Part shown: in pieces, positions 11,758 to 23,262 of the stretch
Position numbering within the stretch: position 1 is the first letter of the stretch
How the letters are laid out: the number at the start of each line of letters is the position of its first letter
NCBI GenBank assembly: GCA_020744425.1
Contig: JAGMUV010000010.1
Span: forward strand, 62,001 to 126,000
From: Dactylonectria macrodidyma
Taxonomy: Eukaryota > Ascomycota > Sordariomycetes > Hypocreales > Nectriaceae
Length of the DNA: 64,000 nucleotides
Direction of reading: 5' to 3'
Program-made: the position numbers and the translations under genes
The notes under the pieces: generated by a model
What the model was told of the DNA's origin: nothing
The model's input: the letters and a program-made list of their open reading frames with translations, nothing else
Databases searched by the model: none

Positions 11758-13478
11758 TTAATGAGGCTTCCTGGCGTATACCGAATACCTATGGCCTCGG
11801 TCAGAACTGGGTCCAAATGGATAATGTACACTTAGGATCAAGCTTAATGGGAAACTTACACCGGCCAGTACGAATGAATGCCCACGTTCTTGAAGTCCTT
11901 CCTGACTCCAGCTAGAAGAAGCTGTAGGTCCTCAATACTCCAGCCTAGCCCGCCCGCCTCTTTTGAGCGCGTGAATATAGCCAGGCTTAGAGGTTCCAAG
12001 GCCTGCATGCCATTTTCATGCGTCCATAGGCCTAAATGGTAAGTGTATCAGTACTACAAACACCTATAAGCTCGGTTTGGGTGGACCGAGATTGCTGCTT
12101 ACCGATCTGTTTGTACTTGGGGTCTTTAGGCCAGCCATTGAGTGGCCACTTCTGCTTTACTTCAACGACATCGACAAAGCCAGCATCTGGAAGCCAGTCT
12201 TTATAGCTGAGAGCAGTGTTAAGTGGATGGCCACCACGGGCAAAGCCTTCTTGTAGCAGTATGGACCACTTGCGCGATGGATGCTCCTCCTTGAGCGTAC
12301 CATCATCGGATTCGAGAGGATATATGATGTCCATAAGCTCCAAAGTACCTCCAGGCTCTAGGAAACTATGAGTAGCGCATTAGCTACGTCACCGAAATGT
12401 CAATGGAGAGATGTACTCATAGCACTGCTTCAGGTACTTAGACCAGTTTCGGATGGAGCCCGTCATGAAGCGTGAGAAAATAAAGTCAAACTTAGAGCTA
12501 AAGTTCCACTCATCTTCTAAGTCATCCACGTAAAAGCTGACGTTGGGCGGCACACTTTCAGTTGGTAATAGAGAAATTAGTAATGGTCTGCTAAAAAAAC
12601 TGCTTCTTGGTTCTTTTCTTGGCTTACAATGGCGGTTGTATAGGACTCAGATCAATCCCTGTTACCTAAAACGGAGACTGTCAAGGCTCTTCGATACCTA
12701 AGAAAGACGGGGTATCTTCTTACCTGGCATTCAGGATGCTCGCCGGCTTGTGTTTTGTCAGAAAATATCCTCAAAATGGAAATTCGCCAAGGGGTTCGAG
12801 TTAAATCCTACCGAAATCAATAGACCAGATTCCTGTGCCACAGCCGGCATCAAGCACGCGACGGGGAGACTTCTCTAACGGAGCACAGTGAAGTCCGTCA
12901 AAGGTCATTAGCAGCAAGTTGTGCTGCAGATCTGGGTCAAAGTCAGACACGGGATGATAGGCAGAAGCAAGCCATATATACCTAAACGCTCATTTTCCGC
13001 CTGAGTGGCCGAATCTCAGTTAGAATGAGAAGGGGTCGTGAGGGTGACGGGACAAACGGACCTCATCATTGGGAAGGACGTAGACTAGGATTGAGTCAGT
13101 CGGGTCTTCACTTTTCATGCAATCGGGAAATGAATTGGAAGGTCCTCACTGCCATCCCTATATGCATGGTACGTCCGGCCATTCTCCTGGCGATAGGTCA
13201 TGATGCTAGACGACAGGGAGGCAGTATCGCTCGCGTTGTCCTATTGGGGTCAGCAGGAGCCACTCGTTGTGTTGGACAAGCGCTTCGTTTCTCACAAGTC
13301 CGACGGTTGAGTCGGCATCGTCGTCATCCTGAGGAACGGCCTACACAACATTGTCAGAGGGGATTCGCCAAAACGGAGAGGGAACTTGAACATTGTCGTC
13401 GACGGCGAGCTGGGTATTGTCTTGGGCCGGCAGAGGGGAGCTTGTCCCCACTGCCTGCTCCTCTGGCTCGGCAGCCAT
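11758..13478 (-). CDS. LaeA-like SAM-dependent methyltransferase, 12 exons
   Basis: Class I methyltransferase of the fungal LaeA-like/TAM-domain family, 345 aa. Exons: 13478-13392, 13328-13296, 13240-13150, 13084-13062, 13000-12982, 12931-12812, 12746-12724, 12665-12628, 12554-12417, 12365-12103, 12031-11860, 11788-11758. All introns are GT-AG (50-73 bp) and the total is 1038 nt. The N-terminus is acidic; the YRQENGRTYHAYRDG and LPNDEAENERLDLQH segments are typical. SAM motif I is VLDAGCGTGIWSIDF (about residues 110-124), followed by G-I-D-L-S-P-I-Q-P and F-L-E-P-G-G. The C-terminus YWPVYSVYARKP is the family end. Exons of 19, 23 and 23 nt hide it from simple ORF searches. Founder LaeA is a nuclear regulator of secondary metabolism; paralogues like this act in pathways or are uncharacterised. 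Confidence 0.9.
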
Positions 13479-15095
13479 TAATACGGTCCGACGGCTTCGA
13501 TGGGGGCTGAAGCTGCCTATTCGTATGTCTGTCTGTCTGTGTCGACTTGTTCTCCTGGCACAACAGGATGGAAAAGTTTCTTAGTTAGGCACAAAGAGCC
13601 AGGTGAAGCAGAACGTGCGGGGAGCAATTAAGAAGCGGAAGATCGTTTGACACGGCCCGCACTTAGTGACCCTGCTTGATAATCCACCACGGCAAGTGGA
13701 GAGATTCAACTGCGGAAGAAATATATACCGCAAATATTGGTTAAGATTGGCGGCCAAGGCCCCACCACTTCAACAAAAGTTCCTTACATTACAACCAGGT
13801 TTACCTGTGAACTCAGACGTGAATGAAGATCCCAACTCCTGGAGTAATTCGGCGAACACTGGGACTTGGAGAGGCCTCTTCTCCAAAGTAAATGCCACTA
13901 TAAAATTATGACTGATTGCCGCCATTGGCAATCATTCCACAAGCATGGTTGCTTATTGAGAAACCACTGCCAGACTACTTGTCTGAGGCCAGCTGACCGA
14001 CTGCGCAAGTAGAGTAGCCCGGATGAGACCGTAGCAATTAGTGCCGGACAGAACTGAAGCAAGGCAGATGATGGTGTTATGGCAGAGAACACGCCAGCCA
14101 TAAGCACCTCTATTTACAAAGATTTTCTATCAGTAAAGACCGGAAAGGCATTAGGTATCACGGGAATGGCAACGTCCATTTAAAGTCATGGCATCGTATC
14201 GACTAGGTCATGTTTTTCCCTCTAAAGGGATGCCTTCCTCTATTATTGTGGCGCTTACGGCGAGATTAGCATCACTCACCAAGCTAACCAAGTACTAGGG
14301 GGAAACAATACGCTTACTTTGAACTTTGAGAGCTCATCGCCTTTAGCTCCTTTCGCTACACCGAGCTTAAAACTCGTATTATCGATCGTTCTCAATGCCT
14401 GTAACTTAACCCTCCTGATCAGCAATGCACTCACAAAAAGTCGACGTATCCGAGCCCTAGTAGGGCCATGGGGTTGCGATTAATGCACCGGCCCTTTGTC
14501 TCTAGAATATCAGACAGCCAAGTTTCACAAGACGGGACGAAAGTGAATTCCAAACCACTCTACATCTGTGGTACGGGCTCGGATGGGTTGAGGTGACCAA
14601 TGGCCGGATGCCTGGACGATGTTGTTACTTGAACACGAGTTCCACGATGTTGCATCTTCCACTAGGGCTTGCGATGAGATCATATGTGGCTACGAGAGCT
14701 TCTGTGGAGATATGCTCTTGGCACTGTCACACACTTTCATTGTCAATGAAAAGGAACCTGATTGAACGACCATGGGCGTTGTGTTTCAATGCATTCACAA
14801 CAGACAAAGCAGAGGTCGCAAGACGCGGCTTCAGACCACCGTTATCGGCTCTCTTTCCTGGACTTTGTGTCTGAATCCAACTTTTTTCTGTTACAGTGTA
14901 GCTTGTCTATGTTTTGATCTAACTTGCGCTTGCGGGTGTGGTCCCTGGTTTTTCCATGTTCTGAAGTGTTCTTGCTCCAGCCTTGAGGCTAATTTCTTTC
15001 ACGAGATGGGCTTTGTCCAACCTTTCGTACGCAGCAAGCCACTTCCGTTTTCGAGCTGAGTCCAGATATCAAGACAGACCACGGTCACTGCGAGG
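13479..15095. other. Long intergenic stretch, nothing recognised
   Basis: Probable promoter of the methyltransferase at the left. Small frames on both strands (13666-13911, 14593-14874, 14772-15059) show no motif. A minus-strand piece around 14280-14400 has coding-like composition but no family could be named. Confidence 0.4.
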
Positions 15096-15510
15096 CTAAA
15101 TGCCAGGTCTTTGATGGTGATACTCCCCACTGTCTGATCTAAGGCCGAGATGGAACAAGTTTAGAGGAATAGTTAGATGAAGGCCGTCGGCATCTGCTAG
15201 TGGCGTCATATTCTTAGGTACGTTAAACCCAAGGCGGAAATTGACCGGACCATATGGTAGAATCTTGAACAGCTCCTTCACCGAGGCCTTGTACCGCTAT
15301 TTCTGGGACCCTTCTCGTTGCGTCGTTCAGATCAAAGTCGATGAACCGGTTCAGACTCCACCCTTCGGAGTAGACGTGTTTGTATTTGAATGTGATATTA
15401 ACGCCCTTGAGGTCACCTCCTTAAAAGTGCCGGTGCAGATGGCCTGGACTTCGAATTTGGAGTTGAACATCTCGACCTCGGCGCCCACCCAGAACCAGAA
15501 CCCTGTTTAA
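15096..15510 (-). pseudogene. Unrecognised coding-like remnant
   Basis: Three overlapping minus-strand frames read like one protein broken by frame changes: an aromatic-rich WVGAEVEMFNSKFEV piece, then GVNITFKYKHVYSEGW...RFIDFDLND, then a PYGPVNFRLGFNVPKN piece ending at a stop near 15096. No start codon or clear splice sites join them. I do not recognise the family. It may be a decayed gene or an unspliced multi-exon gene whose introns I could not place. Confidence 0.3.
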
Positions 15511-15801
15511 CAATTCCCGCCTCCCTGACCAGACTCTGGCTACCCGTTAGAGGAAATAAAAGTATTTAAGAACTGCAAAGCAAGCAAAGGCTCTAGCTAT
15601 GCATGGAATAGTATCATTGTGTTAATTTAAAGATTGTTCATCGCGTCAACTCCAGTAATGGCCTTATTTGCAACGATACAAATGGGTGGCCGGGTCCTAT
15701 ACACAGCTATAGGGCGCAGAAAAATCAACAGCAGACAGTAGCATCAATTTACTCAGGTACCCTTTAACCTAAGGTCGGCGATTCCGTAACTCCTTTCCTT
15801 T

Positions 15802-17635
15802 CTACCTCTCTCTTCTTTTGAACTCGACTGTTGCAATTGGGTTCGGTAGAAACTGCGACTCGACAGGGAAACTCTTAGGACGCGTCTGTCCCGGAGAAAA
15901 CCGCACGTCATATTCCCTTAGGATAAAACTCATAATAGCTTTTATCTCCTGCGCAGCGAAGAAACGTCCAGGGCATGCGTGCCGCCCGTAACCAAAACTC
16001 ATCGAAGATGTGTTAGAGGCGACGTACTGGGTGCGTCCATCTAGCTCCGGTTCTGCCACGCGGAGCTTGGCGAAGCGGAACGCATCAAACCTTTCGGGAT
16101 CAGGGTACAGGGAGGGATCCATAGTGATGGCCTGGGTTGGGATCCCGATGGTCGTGTTTGCCGGGATTGCAAGCCCAGAAGAAAGAGTGAAGGGTTTGTG
16201 AATGATGCGTTCAAAGGTAACTAACCAATGAGTTAGCTCATGATGGCGTGACTAAACTCTTGAGTTATGGGTGGAGACATACTGAGCAGGAGCGGGTTGA
16301 ACCTCTGACTCTCCTTCATCACGCTATCCATCTTGACCATCTTTAAAAAACCATGCTTATCGATCTGGCCGCTAGGACTGCAAACACTATCTACCTCTGT
16401 TCTGAGCGGCTCGATGATCTCAGGATGGTTGCACAAGTCAAAGATGAGCTGAGCTGGGGCCGCTGCGCTGGTGTGTATAGCGGCAAAGCTGACCTTGAGC
16501 AGGATACCGGCGAGAAACCTGAGTTGTCTCTCCCCGCCCTCAGCCTGGTCTGCCATCCAGTATAGTAAATCGGTGGCTTTCTCCCCGGTGCGTTGTCGAG
16601 TTTCGAGTAGCGGAATTGCTGCTGCTTCAGCAGTGGCGTAGTAAGACGCGATCCTCCGGACCTCGGGGAGAAAACGAGCTACAAGTGGTTTGAGTATTTC
16701 TGGATATTTTTTGAGCTTTTGCGCGCCGATGAAGCCGTCAATGGCAAAGTTGACAGATGCCTGGAGCCATTCTTCATTGTGCGATAGACTAGTGCCTCCA
16801 AACATGCGGCTAGATACCCTTGCAACAATTTTGGTCATGACCTCAACCACAGGAATGGGCGTCCAATCTGCTACAGTTACTGGCTGAACTATCAACATAT
16901 CGATATGATAGCTAGCTTACCTTCGCATTTGGGAAATATGTCGCGGAACGAGTCGGCAATCTCCTCCTGCACGGCAGGCATGACGTCCGCTTGCAAATCA
17001 GTTTGTTTAGCTAGACGCTGCCATTCTTAGTGATGGTCTAACTACGTACCCAGATGGTGATTCAGCTGAGCCTTGATCACGCGGGGGTGCAGCGTGGATC
17101 GGCTGCCCATCGTTGTGTATCTACCCTCAAACATCTGATATGGTTATTGTCACAAGTCCCGAGTCGTCCAAATAATAGAATGATGCTCACCTCGATAAAG
17201 GTCCCAACAAAGTCTACATGATCTACCGGGGCTGATTTGAGCTCGTCGAGATATCTCAGCGGTATCATCAAACGCTCCCCGAGCGGACTGGGGACATAGA
17301 AGAAGTCACCGGCGGACTGGAAGCTGTTAGATGATAATTTCCTCAGCACTGCGCATACAGCTGCTTGGCACATGTACCTTCTTGTAGCCTTCGTCTAACA
17401 TTTCTTTGGCATGCTGCCTGAATCTCACGCGATTCTTCTTGATGCTTTGCTTGTCATTGCCCCCCACCACCAGGACTCCCGGCAGGAGGCGTTGATTTCT
17501 CCTTTGGGAGTACGCATAAACTATGACGACTAAACAGCCGATGATGACAAGGTGTGTCATTGATTCGACATTGAGGATTTGATGACAGGCATGACGAAAG
17601 GCCGGGAGATGCGTAATATCCGGGACTATCCCCAT
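15802..17635 (-). CDS. Cytochrome P450, CYP68 (ent-kaurene-oxidase-like) type
   Basis: Membrane-bound haem monooxygenase, 514 aa. Exons: 17635-17378, 17316-17191, 17134-17050, 16989-16921, 16870-16283, 16220-15802; all introns GT-AG (50-62 bp), 1545 nt in total. An N-terminal membrane anchor (HLVIIGCLVVIVYAY) precedes the catalytic domain. Visible motifs: FIGAQKL, I-helix FAAIHTSA in place of A-G-x-D/E-T-T (this A-A-I-H-T form is usual in CYP68/kaurene-oxidase-like P450s), K-helix E-S-Q-R, PERF, and haem loop FGYGRHACPG with the axial Cys near residue 458. It is divergently transcribed from the PLP-enzyme gene across 385 bp, which suggests co-regulation. CYP68 members oxidise terpenoids and other secondary metabolites, so a role in the neighbouring terpene pathway is plausible but unproven. 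Confidence 0.9.
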
Positions 17636-18020
17636 TTTGGAGTAATGATCAAACGTAACTTGACATCGCTTGTGGGGGGAATAAAGCAGAAGAACCTGGG
17701 CAGTTCGATGGCCGTATCAATGAAATACATTTGCATATATGTATAGAGAGGCAGAAACGTAGTGCAAGAGTCAAGGTTGAATTCGGCGCAAACCCTAAAA
17801 CGGAAAACGTCCGATCCGTGCTCCACCCCGGACTACTGAACGAGTATAGCATTGCCGGATTAGGAAACAGACCGAGTCGCGAGGATAGTTTATCATGTTG
17901 ATACGAGCCTTTAAGCTACCTAGGAATGTAACACGGATGTCTTATTCTTACAAGATCTTTGCCGTTTCAAAAAGGACAAGATATTAACCCTAACGCAAAG
18001 ACGATCTAGCCCTAAAGACC
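17636..18020. promoter_or_regulatory. Divergent promoter of CYP68-like P450 and PLP enzyme
   Basis: The 385-bp shared upstream region contains a telobox-like TTAACCCTAAC (about 17982-17992), a second partial AGCCCTAAA just before the PLP-enzyme start, and ACCGAG and TCCGATCCG words of the kind bound by Zn2Cys6 regulators. Function is inferred only. Confidence 0.4.
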
Positions 18021-19974
18021 ATGTCGGAAACAAATGGGAACGGTGTCACCCATACAAATGGAACAAATGGCGCCTTTGCCAACGGCCTGCTAGAAGGGCA
18101 TGATCCACTTCAGCCGTACAAGATTGAGAAATTTGATGCCGGATTCCGCTATGACACGATACAGGTCCATGGGGGTCATAGACCCGACAAAGAGACCCAT
18201 GCGAGAGCTGTGCCCATATACAACAGTGTGGTAAGGGGCTGGCAGTTTAAGTTTCGTACTCTACAGGACTCAAGAAGCTCACATCGTTGTAGTCCTTCGT
18301 TTTCACAGACAGCGAACACGCCAAGGGCATCTGTTCCATGAAGGAAGGGGGCTACTTCTACAGCCGTATCTCTAACGTAAGTCTTGGAATACTTGATGCT
18401 GTCTGCGCTCGGTAGCAATGCTAACAGTGCTCGCTACTCAAGCCCACCGTCGCCGTATTTGAGAAGCGATCCGCAGCTCTCGAAGGAGGTACGGCGGCAG
18501 TTGCAACAGCCTCGGGACAGGCCGCCATCTTCAACACCATCATATGTCTTGCTGGAGCCGGCGACAACATCGTAGCGTCCATCAACCTCTACGGTGGAAC
18601 CTACAGCCTCTTCAAAACACTTCTCCCACGTCTCGGAATCACAGTCAAGTGGTCTTCACAGGAGACCCCAAAGGAGTTTGCCCGGCATGTCGACGATAAG
18701 ACCAAGCTCTTTTTTGTAGAGACCATCGGAAACCCACGCTGCAGTGTGCCTGACCTTTGTGGATTGGCTGACTTGGCACATGAAAACCGGGTTCCGTTCG
18801 TGGTAAGTATTTCTCTTTTCATCACGGGCCTTTTCTCACGCAACAAACATGTAGGTGGACAACACATTCGGTGCTTGCGGAACCTGGTGCCGACCCATTG
18901 ACTTTGGCGCCGACATCATCTTGCATTCAGCTACTAAGTGGATGGGCGGCCACGGCACCGTTGTTGGCGGCGTCATCATCGACTGCGGAACCTTTGACTG
19001 GGGCAAGGCTGGCGATCGCTTCCCGAAGATGCTCCAGAAAGACGGACCCATGAGCTTCTCGTACTGGAAGGCGTTTGGAAACATTGCCTTTGCCATGGCT
19101 CTGAGGCTCGACATCTTGATGGAGGTTGGGTCGGCGCTAAACCCAGCATCCGCGCAACAGCTCCTCATTGGCATGGAGACATTGAGCTTGCGCTGTGAGC
19201 GTCATGCTACTAACACGATGGCCGTTGCTCGCTTCCTGGAGTCTCATCCTAGAGTTGCGTGGGTCAACTACCCCGGTGAGTGTCGGACAAGCAAATGCAT
19301 TCACATTCTAGCATAGACAACAGCTAATATCGAGGAATATAGGTCTCGAGAACAACCAGTATCACGAGAATGCGAATAAGTATCTTCGGCGGGGGTACGG
19401 AGGTGTACTGGCTTTTGGCCCCAAAGGCGGCGATGTGGCGAGTAAGATGCTCCTGAACTTCGTCAAAATAATATCTCACCAGACAAAGTAAGTCAGAAGC
19501 ATAGCGTGCCTGGTCACTTAGATTGGAACCCTGACCTGGATTACTAGCGTGGGCGACTCGAAAACGTTGGCCACACACCCATGGAACTCTACCCACGTCA
19601 TAATGTCCGAGAAGGACAGACGAGAGGCCGGCATCACTCCCGTAAGCTAGACCCTTGAACTTTATAATTAAACACTGATGTGCTAATTAACTGTGTAGGC
19701 ATTCATCCGGTTCTCTGTGGGAACCGAAGACGTACGAGATATCATCGAGGACCTCGACCAAGCGCTGGCAAAACTACCCCATGACCTCGTGGCAGAGCAT
19801 GATGAGAAATTGGAGGCCAAGATGACCAAGGTTGTTGAGAAGCTGGCTAATGGCGAGAATACAACCAAAGGGATCGAGTACAAGGATGCCGATGTCAATG
19901 TGTCTAGATCAAACGTTCCACTAAGCCGACAAACGATGGCTATTACATCGGAGGATGGTGGTGCATTAGAATAA
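18021..19974 (+). CDS. Cys/Met-metabolism PLP enzyme (O-acetylhomoserine lyase-like)
   Basis: Fold-type I PLP enzyme of the Cys/Met-metabolism family, 529 aa. Exons: 18021-18230, 18293-18376, 18443-18802, 18855-19275, 19343-19487, 19548-19641, 19699-19974; GT-AG introns, 1590 nt. Visible motifs: [47 protein letters not shown], and [10 protein letters not shown] with the PLP lysine near residue 246, then the C-terminal R-F-S-V-G-T-E-D. It is longer than housekeeping O-acetylhomoserine sulfhydrylases (about 430-450 aa), with a Gly/Asn-rich N-terminal extension and about 70 extra C-terminal residues. Relatives in fungal clusters (LolC, Fub7, CndF type) carry out gamma-replacement reactions forming C-N or C-C bonds, so a biosynthetic rather than housekeeping role is possible. 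It is divergent from a P450 and convergent with the terpene cyclase. Confidence 0.9.
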
Positions 19975-20492
19975 ATTATCAGGCCGGTTTGCTGTTATGG
20001 ACATTCAATCTGCTGCATGGATATATGTAAAGAATCTTGCTTCCTTTACTACAGTTGAGCCGACGCGAGACACGTACTAGTGAGATTTTATCGTCCACTA
20101 GCCATGTGTATGATTTCAGTTCAATGGCTGTGTAATAGATAGTATAAAAGCATTATAACCCTCATATCGACTGAAAGTTTGACTACCCGCTTCACATCCC
20201 GATGATGATCAAGACTCACATGCTCATTTGTGGCCTGATGAACGCATAGGTAGCCATACATATTAAGCCGGACCTACAGTCGTCTCATGTACAGCTAATA
20301 CGAGAGATCCTTCATCATTCCATCAGCTCCCACAAAGAGCTCGGAATCTTTAGCTGTGAGTCAAAGAAGGCTCTGGAAAAAACAAGTGGCCCTGTTACGA
20401 GCTAGCTACTACGGAACTAGAGAGTTTTTTCCGTATGAAACACACATGAATCTATATATCTACCTCCAAAATATACATGAGTCTTTTAAACC
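19975..20492. other. Convergent 3' intergenic region
   Basis: Lies between the stop codons of the PLP enzyme (+) and the terpene cyclase (-). No coding signal; probably terminators and 3' UTRs. Confidence 0.5.
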
Positions 20493-21660
20493 CTACACTG
20501 CGTTATACCGAGGGGTTGATCTGCTCCATGCTTCATTGCCGCTCATCTGATACTCCAACCCCTTCATAAACTCCTCTAAACCCTTGCTACAAGGTGCACT
20601 TGATTGCAACCTTTTCTTTACAAGACCTTCATGTACCAGTTCCCATTCCCGGCACATGGTCCATAGCACTCGCTTAGATGCCGCGAAGCTCAAGCTTGCC
20701 TCGGCTGATAGAACTGACACAGCCGAACAAAGAGCAGATCCTTCTTGATGGCCCGCCTGAGATGCTTTCAGCTCCTTCTCCCAGCTGTATATGTCATTCA
20801 CGACAGAAATGTGCTTGGAGCAGTTCATCTCTATGTCGTGGACGGATTCCAGTTCGCCAGGATCAAGGTGCAGCTTCATGCTAAAGCGCATCAATGCGGA
20901 GAGGAGACTGCAATATAGTTAGGAGCTATTCTTGCGTAACTACGCTCAAATATTTCAAGTGGATGAATACTCACGCCTTTCCAACGTCTCTCTCACGATA
21001 ATCCAAGTACTGCCCAAGTTCCTTCATGCTCAAGCGAGACTTGTCCGTTTGCGCCCGCATAAAGGTGAAGACAGGCTCCAAGATCTCATCCGCTAGTTCT
21101 TTGTCACATGCTCTCATGTCACTCCACAGATGATGCGTGATCCACTCGATCGGAATATTGGCATCTGGGGTCGCATCATTCTTGGAAATGAGGATCAGCC
21201 TTTCGTTATAGCTTGAACCATCCTGGAGAGACATGTGCTCCAGCAAATCTGCGTGATTGAGATCGGCAACACGTTAGTAATCCGAGGAAATGACGTTCTT
21301 GGACCCGCGAATGGACTCACCATCGATTAAAAACAGCAATGTCAGCAGGCGGCAAGCAAACGCTATCCTCGTGTCCAGAGCGGCCGGGTAGTAGTAACAG
21401 GTAACACGCGAGAAGCCGGCAGCCAAGAATTTTTGTCTCGCTTCATTATTTACAAAAGGCCAGTGCTTCAAGAAGTACCCATTCACTTCAGCAGAAACAT
21501 CTGGCTCCCGAGGGTGGATCCGCGGGATGAAGCGCGCTGCTGGGGTTGCATCCTGAGGGTCGTAGCGCTTGGGGGCGGCTTCAACAGCCTGTGGGTAACT
21601 TTGCAGCCACTTTGGAGTCAGGGACAACATCAATGATGTCAGGGCAGTAAGGGAGGTCAT
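20493..21660 (-). CDS. ari1: Aristolochene-synthase-type sesquiterpene cyclase
   Basis: Class I terpene cyclase predicted to ionise farnesyl diphosphate with three Mg2+ and cyclise it to aristolochene or a close eremophilane/germacrene-type hydrocarbon. Exons: 21660-21321, 21248-20975, 20907-20493 (introns 72 and 67 bp), 1029 nt, 342 aa, the length I know for the Penicillium roqueforti enzyme. The aspartate-rich motif DDLLE is split by intron 1 (about residues 113-117). The NSE/DTE motif is NDIYSWEKE (about 242-250). Other family-specific blocks: GFSRVTCYYYP, LFLIDDLLE, MRACDKELADEILEPV, FMRAQTDKSR, YLDYRERDVGK, and the end EYQMSGNEAWS. The similarity along the whole length is strong by eye; product identity needs biochemistry. 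Its 207-bp upstream region holds a TCGGAAG/CTTCCCGA near-palindrome. It is the core gene of the cluster; aristolochene is also the precursor of PR-toxin and other eremophilanes. Confidence 0.93.
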
Positions 21661-21793
21661 TTTGAAGCCAAAAGAGAAGAATAACTAACAAAGTTGTTTG
21701 GCCCATAACCCATGATGCTGGAAAATCGGTGCTTCATGTAACATCACCACCACCGTAGCTAGCTGCGATTCCTATTCGGGAAGTATTGCGGCA

Positions 21794-21809
21794 TCGGAAG
21801 ACTTCCCGA
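21794..21809. promoter_or_regulatory. Near-palindrome in terpene-cyclase promoter
   Basis: TCGGAAGACTTCCCGA lies about 135 bp upstream of the cyclase start, with a second half-site TCGGGAAG at 21776-21783. Its TCGGAAGAC core recurs in the dioxygenase promoter (about 26926-26934), and a TTCCGA word occurs in the SDR/P450 promoter (23058-23063). It is a candidate site for the cluster's Zn2Cys6 regulator; this is inference from recurrence. Confidence 0.35.
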
Positions 21810-21867
21810 TTTGGAAAGTGTGCGAACAGTACTCAGTGTGGAGGACACAAGTGCCTAACGCATCCCA

Positions 21868-22892
21868 TCAGGAAAACTCTCTAAAGTCTGTGGCTGCTTG
21901 CTGCATCCTAGTCTCCTCAAGATTGGCCTTTCCAAACCACAAGGGACGTGAGTCGGAGATGGAACCCTCGAGCTCCGTGTACCTTTCGCCTAGCGTCAAA
22001 ATAGCTCGTCCGTTCCAACGGCCTGGTGCCTGCTTCCACTTCTCCGTGTCTTTTCCGTAAGCCTGCACTTTCTGATGCTCCGAGGCGGTTGCCGAGTATG
22101 CAACAGCGAGCCCGACGAAATGTGCGCTGCTGACAGGCAGACCAGATGCTATAATCGGGGCAGCTAGATCTGGCGGCAAGAGCTTGGTGATGGTGGCAGC
22201 CGGGGCAACCGAGTTGATGGTGATTCCGCTGCCTTGAAGTGTAGAGCGCATGGCTCGCATGTAGTTGATCAACTATAACAAGTTTAAATTGGCCCAAGTC
22301 ACGATAGGATCGACTTCCAACGGCACTCACCGCTGCTTTCATGGCGCTATAAACAGGCAGAGACTGTTCTGCTGAATATGCCGTGGCACTAGAAGTGATC
22401 ACGATGCTGCCCTGGACGCGATTCTTCTTCATATTGTTCAGAGCAAGCTTCACAAAGTTCAACGTTCCTCGGAGGTTGACATCAATCACCTTATATGTCG
22501 GTTCAATCAAGTCGCCATTCTCATCATACGAGTCGGTCAGATAATCCCCTTCTTCACTTACTCCCGCATTTGCGACGGCGATATGAAGAGGGCCAATTTT
22601 CTTCAAAGCTGCAACAATATCAGACCAAAGACTGATATCGCAATATATGTACTCTGTCCCCGAGGGGAAAGGCTCGGTCGGTTCCTGTCGGTCAAAGATA
22701 TAGACTTGGGCGCCTTTGCTGGCAAGAATCTTTGCCGTGGCCCATCCAATTCCGGATGATCCTCCTATCGCGAGGATGTTAGATTACATAGTCTTGTAGG
22801 GGGTGGATGGGATAGTTAGACCGACCTGTTATTACTGCAGTCTTTCCGTTCAGCTCTGGGATATCCTTCTCTTGAATTTGTAGGGTGGTCAT
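21868..22892 (-). CDS. Short-chain dehydrogenase/reductase
   Basis: Classical-type SDR, 301 aa. Exons: 22892-22826, 22764-22331, 22272-21868; introns 61 and 58 bp, GT-AG, 906 nt. The nucleotide-binding motif TGGSSGIG (residues 22-29) is split by intron 1. N-A-G occurs in VANAGVSEE, the catalytic serine region is ITSSATAYS, and Y-S-A-M-K (Y161, K165) is the catalytic pair. It probably oxidises or reduces an alcohol/ketone of the sesquiterpenoid scaffold. It is encoded just upstream of the terpene cyclase on the same strand and divergently from a P450 across about 370 bp. An SDR next to aristolochene synthase is also known from the PR-toxin clusters of Penicillium; I cannot claim orthology. Confidence 0.9.
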
Positions 22893-23262
22893 CTTTGCTG
22901 CTGAATGTCGGGCAATAGTGTGAGACAACCACTGTGAGCCTCAGACGATGAGGGGGACAAGGCTCTAAGGCTCTTTGAACCATTGAACCATTGCCAAACA
23001 AATATCAATTCTGCCCAACATCAACGGAAGCTATCGGGGCATTTCCTGATTGGGACATTCCGATATTGGGAGGCAATGTTGTCAGCAAGACTAGTGAAAA
23101 TCATTCACACTCGCTCGAGATCCGGTGGAATCTAGCAATATTTATGGCATCTCATCAATAGTACTGTTCGATTTTTTTTGGCGGTCGTCATAGTCTGTTC
23201 GAGTCCGTTATTTCGAACCGCCCGTGGTTAACCCTAACCCTAACACATCGAAATACCCTACC
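22893..23262. promoter_or_regulatory. Divergent promoter of SDR and P450 with telomere-like repeat
   Basis: A 370-bp bidirectional promoter. It contains TTAACCCTAACCCTAAC (about 23228-23244), two and a half copies of the fungal telomere unit, placed 20 bp before the P450 start, and a TTCCGATATTGGG word at 23058-23070 similar to the TCGGAAG elements upstream of the cyclase and dioxygenase. Telobox-like sequences are known in promoters; whether this is functional or an interstitial repair scar is unknown. Confidence 0.4.

Noticed and set aside
13329..13391. In-frame TAG near the start of the LaeA-like gene
   Set aside because: It lies in a 63-bp intron with a CTGAC branch site; the whole 12-exon model is then open and divisible by three.
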